DNA from: BMS3BBIN04 sp964552465
GTDB lineage: Bacteria; Electryoneota; Electryoneia; Electryoneales; Electryoneaceae
Reading direction: 5' to 3'
DNA: 64,000 nucleotides
Assembly (NCBI GenBank): GCA_964552465.1
Contig: CAZKGR010000004.1
Span: 62,001-126,000 of the forward strand
Shown: one piece after another, positions 61,272 to 64,000 of the stretch
How the letters are laid out: every line of letters starts with the position of its first letter
Numbering within the stretch: the stretch's first letter is position 1
Made by a program: the position numbers and the translations under genes
Notes under the pieces: model-generated
Told to the model about the DNA's origin: nothing
The model's database searches: none
What the model saw: the letters and a program-made list of their open reading frames with translations, nothing else

Positions 61272-63962
61272 TCAAAGTGCTTCGGTGAGCAGCTCAATCA
61301 TACTGTCATAGAGATCACGCCCCAGCCTACTGATATCATTCCACTTCGATTTGATTTCAGGGACGATCATCCCTGCTGCTTCGGCAAAACGGTCAGCGTC
61401 TGGACCGCTGACTGGCACATCGCCTCGCCGGTGCGAGCTGGCGAAACTCTGGACCAATTCCCATCTCCGCAGTTCTGCATAAGCTGGAAGCGCTTGCTTC
61501 CACAACTCATCGTTCACAAGATCCTGTTCCGCGAGGTGGCGCATCCGATCGAACAGCGATGCCGCCCAATTGTCATCCGCGGGCAGTCCAAGCCGCCAGC
61601 TGGCGAACGCAGCCGCGAACTCGAAATCCATCATCCCGCCGACTGCTTTCTTGATCCGCAGAGTGCCCGGTTTCGCGCGCACGAGTTGGCTTGCCTTTTT
61701 TCGTGCGAGAAGCAACTGCGGCAGCTCCTGATCAGTGGGGGGGATGGCGATGAAATCTCGCAGCACTTGTTCAGCCTGTTCGCCGATATCTGGATCGCCC
61801 GCAACGTATCGTGCACGCGCGAGACCGATCTTCTCCCACGGCGCGCCACGGGTCGCGAGGTACTGCTGTAGACGTGGAACTGTGACACATAGCGGTGCGC
61901 CGGAACCTTCCGGACGCAGACGGGCATCGGGTGTCAGGCGACCATTCAGGGACAGCGTAGTCATGAACTCGGTGACGGTCAGGATCGCGTTAGCCAGCTT
62001 GTCAGATTTGGCTTCACCGCAGACGAAGATCAGGTCGAGGTCGCCATCGGGAGCGAGTTCCTGCCCACCCCATTTTCCGCTCGCGAGCAGTGCAATTGGT
62101 GGGTGTCTGTCCAAGTCAGACAGCTCTGTTGTCGCTAAATGAGCTGCAATTTGCGTGACTGCGTCGGTCCACAGAGAAGTGAGTTGTTCTTCATCGATAT
62201 AGCGGGCGAGGAACGCATCCCCGAGCTGGAACAGAAAATCCCCGAGCTGGTTAGTCAGCTGATTTGGCTCAACATCTTCTTGTTCCACTTGAGGTGTTGA
62301 ACCGATCCGCTCCCACAGATAGGGCCGCAGGTTTGCTTCTTCAACGATCCGTCGTCCGTGCATCAGAATACGGGTCATATCCGAACGTGACTGCGGGCTA
62401 TCCGTGAATGCGGACAGCCAAACTTTCGGCCCGCCGTACGCCTGTACCGCCGCTTCGAGACGGGTTAGCGCAGCGGTCACGTCTGAGGAATCGAACAACA
62501 ACTTGGAATCGAACAGTTCAGATGCCGGCCCCCATGAACCACTTAGCCGGTTGAGAATCGACTGCGCACGTGTATCTATTTCACGAGTGCTTGTTGAGAT
62601 TGCAGGATGAATGTCTGACTGGGGATCGACTGATGCCGACACAGGAATCGTGGGAGCAGCTTCCGCCAGCAACAATTCGTGAACAGTAGTTTGAACAAAA
62701 CTGCGTTGCTCCGCGATGTGCCGCGCAAAGTCCGGTGATGGCAAACCATATGCGAATGCAGCGCGTTCATGGGCGAGTGTGCCGGATTCAGGGATTTGGA
62801 AGCGGGGACGTCCCTCTTCGACTTGCAGGATGTGTTCAAGACGGCGGAAGCTGTGATTAGCTTCGATGAGGCCATCCACGATCGATCCATCCATCAACTG
62901 TTTACGTTTCAGTTCGCGAAGGATATCGGGAACACTTCCAGACCGCAGGCTGAACTCTTCCGCACCTTCGGTGAGTTGATAGGATGCGATGAGGAATTCG
63001 ATGTCGCGGATGCCGCCTGGTGCCCGTTTAAGGTCGTCAGACGGGGCTGATTGGTGGATCGAGTTCAGCGAGTTGGCTACGGCGCCGACTTTCTCCTTTA
63101 CGTCTCCGCTCATCGTGAACAGGAAGTGGTTCAGCAGCTCGCGGAACCACACGGGTTCTGAACCAGCGACTCTGCGTGCCCGCAGCCAGGCGATACGTTC
63201 CCACCTTGCAGCGCGTTGCAGGAAGTACCGTTCGGCGATATTTAGCGAACAGCCGAGCGGTCCGGCATCACCTTCAGGACGTAGACGCAGATCAACGTCG
63301 TAGATTGGATGTTCGCGCGTGCCGCTCATAAGGCGGTTCCACTCACGGACGTAGCGATCTGAGGTTTCCGGCGGCAGTTCGCTGTGCGTGAAGAAGACGG
63401 GGTCTATATCGCTGCACGCATTCAGCTCATGCCCGCCCCATTTGCCGAGAGCGAAGAGGGTCAAGCTCGATGCGTCCTCCGGCAGCATGTCGAGTGCTTG
63501 AATTGATAGAGTGTCTGCGAGTGTCGCGTACTCACGTGCGGACCGCTCGATGTCATACTCGCCAGTTTGTTCATGTGTCGCAATGCGCAGCCAGGCTAGA
63601 TCACGGTGTTCAGCTATGGGGAGGGGTGGGTCTGATTCACTTCCATCCGACAGGCTGATGGGAAGCAGCTTCCCGAGACGCGCAGCGACCTGTACCGGCG
63701 CATCACCCGCGACGATAGCGGCTTCCATCCGCTGCATGCAGTTATCGTCTTGTGTGATCGAATTGAGTACCGAGTAAGGGAGCCGTTGCAGCAGCGCGAG
63801 ACGGCGTTTCAACGCACCCGGATCGGGGTATGATCGCAAACGATCACGCAGAATCGAGATCAGATCATGGTTTTTGTCGGAAGGACTCATCGCCAGAAGG
63901 TACTCTTGGCGGTTACGGGGGGCAATTGCCTGGGATGGGTGTCCGGTCATCGGAGACGGCAT
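61272..63962 (-). CDS. glnE: Bifunctional glutamine synthetase adenylyltransferase/adenylyl-removing enzyme
   Basis: About 896 residues. The first ATG after an in-frame stop is at 63962; ATGs at 63950 and 63890 are alternatives and none has a clear ribosome site. Two nucleotidyltransferase halves are visible: the N-terminal one with G-K-W-G-G-H-E-L-N-A-C-S-D-I-D and R-P-E-G-D-A-G-P-L-G, the C-terminal one with G-K-W-G-G-Q-E-L-A-P-D-G-D-L-D and R-P-E-G-S-G-A-P-L. Both D-x-D pairs are intact, so both adenylylation and removal should work. GlnE adjusts glutamine synthetase activity under PII control; glnA and glnB are not in the window. It lies convergent to the TPR lipoprotein gene. Confidence 0.93.
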   Translation of the reverse strand: MPSPMTGHPSQAIAPRNRQEYLLAMSPSDKNHDLISILRDRLRSYPDPGALKRRLALLQRLPYSVLNSITQDDNCMQRMEAAIVAGDAPVQVAARLGKLLPISLSDGSESDPPLPIAEHRDLAWLRIATHEQTGEYDIERSAREYATLADTLSIQALDMLPEDASSLTLFALGKWGGHELNACSDIDPVFFTHSELPPETSDRYVREWNRLMSGTREHPIYDVDLRLRPEGDAGPLGCSLNIAERYFLQRAARWERIAWLRARRVAGSEPVWFRELLNHFLFTMSGDVKEKVGAVANSLNSIHQSAPSDDLKRAPGGIRDIEFLIASYQLTEGAEEFSLRSGSVPDILRELKRKQLMDGSIVDGLIEANHSFRRLEHILQVEEGRPRFQIPESGTLAHERAAFAYGLPSPDFARHIAEQRSFVQTTVHELLLAEAAPTIPVSASVDPQSDIHPAISTSTREIDTRAQSILNRLSGSWGPASELFDSKLLFDSSDVTAALTRLEAAVQAYGGPKVWLSAFTDSPQSRSDMTRILMHGRRIVEEANLRPYLWERIGSTPQVEQEDVEPNQLTNQLGDFLFQLGDAFLARYIDEEQLTSLWTDAVTQIAAHLATTELSDLDRHPPIALLASGKWGGQELAPDGDLDLIFVCGEAKSDKLANAILTVTEFMTTLSLNGRLTPDARLRPEGSGAPLCVTVPRLQQYLATRGAPWEKIGLARARYVAGDPDIGEQAEQVLRDFIAIPPTDQELPQLLLARKKASQLVRAKPGTLRIKKAVGGMMDFEFAAAFASWRLGLPADDNWAASLFDRMRHLAEQDLVNDELWKQALPAYAELRRWELVQSFASSHRRGDVPVSGPDADRFAEAAGMIVPEIKSKWNDISRLGRDLYDSMIELLTEAL

Positions 63963-64000
63963 GTACAGCAATTAGTATCATTTTCATTCTCTGGGCTGGC

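Noticed and set aside
1..64000. tRNA, rRNA, insertion sequences, prophage or integrase genes
   Set aside because: I looked for T-loop signatures, transposase/integrase motifs and long inverted repeats and saw none that hold up by eye; a tRNAscan or ISfinder search would settle it.

Overview
The window looks like a chromosome segment from an uncultivated-type bacterium of the FCB supergroup (Zixibacteria/Marinimicrobia/KSB1-like lineages). Three secreted proteins end in the P-N-P-F-N-P type C-terminal sorting domain typical of those phyla. The dihydroorotase has a D-D-Q-V-H-F-R-D-P-G metal site that I recall as the Bacteroidetes form, and a MoxR/DUF58/Bat aerotolerance-type operon is present. 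Base composition is moderate by eye. I see no tRNA, rRNA, CRISPR array, insertion sequence or phage gene, so this is mostly core chromosome with lineage-specific secreted proteins.

Layout. (1) 1-9.4 kb, plus strand: three large secreted proteins sharing a C-terminal module, interleaved with a UshA/5'-nucleotidase-like phosphoesterase. (2) 9.5-12 kb, minus: a COG2403-type cyclic-2,3-diphosphoglycerate-synthetase-like protein followed by carbamate kinase. (3) 12.1-19.9 kb, minus: a tight six-gene cluster in the order SDR oxidoreductase, HAD phosphatase, an IspF-like protein lacking metal ligands, a membrane SpoIIE/PP2C phosphatase, D-Ala-D-Ala ligase and a lamin-tail-domain secreted protein. 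(4) 20.2-27.3 kb, minus: a two-domain ThyX, then a TPR-associated TRAP transporter (TatT, DctP, DctQ, DctM), preceded by a protein with a PilZ-like region and two degenerate receiver-like regions. (5) 27.4-39.6 kb, minus: a complete MoxR-DUF58-BatA-BatB/C-BatD-BatE operon carrying two unusual extra secreted proteins. A cluster of DnaA-box-like 9-mers lies between batD and batE. (6) 39.9-40.2 kb, plus: a candidate structured non-coding RNA with its own promoter and terminator. (7) 40.2-44 kb, minus: a frameshifted polysaccharide deacetylase, a formyltransferase and dihydroorotase. (8) 44.1-50.5 kb, plus: a small outer-membrane barrel, ThrRS, a bactofilin-like membrane protein, an SDR-type threonine dehydrogenase and an unknown protein. 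(9) 50.7-59 kb, plus: the classical yceD-rpmF-plsX-fabH-fabD-fabG-acpP-fabF-rnc cluster plus an acyl-CoA dehydrogenase. (10) 59-61.3 kb: a repeat-rich spacer, aspartate-semialdehyde dehydrogenase and a TPR lipoprotein. (11) 61.3-64 kb, minus: GlnE.

Systems. Fatty-acid initiation and elongation form one transcription unit with ribosomal protein L32 and RNase III. The Bat operon joins an AAA chaperone to von Willebrand membrane proteins and several periplasmic TPR/SH3 proteins. The TRAP importer is the rare type with a TPR lipoprotein, and its binding protein lacks the usual carboxylate-binding arginine. The observations I rate highest are the helically spaced DnaA-box cluster (candidate replication origin or DnaA-binding locus), the orphan structured RNA, the IspF pseudo-enzyme, the Tyr/His-rich Bat-operon protein, and the deacetylase frameshift that can be explained by loss of one copy of an 11-bp repeat.
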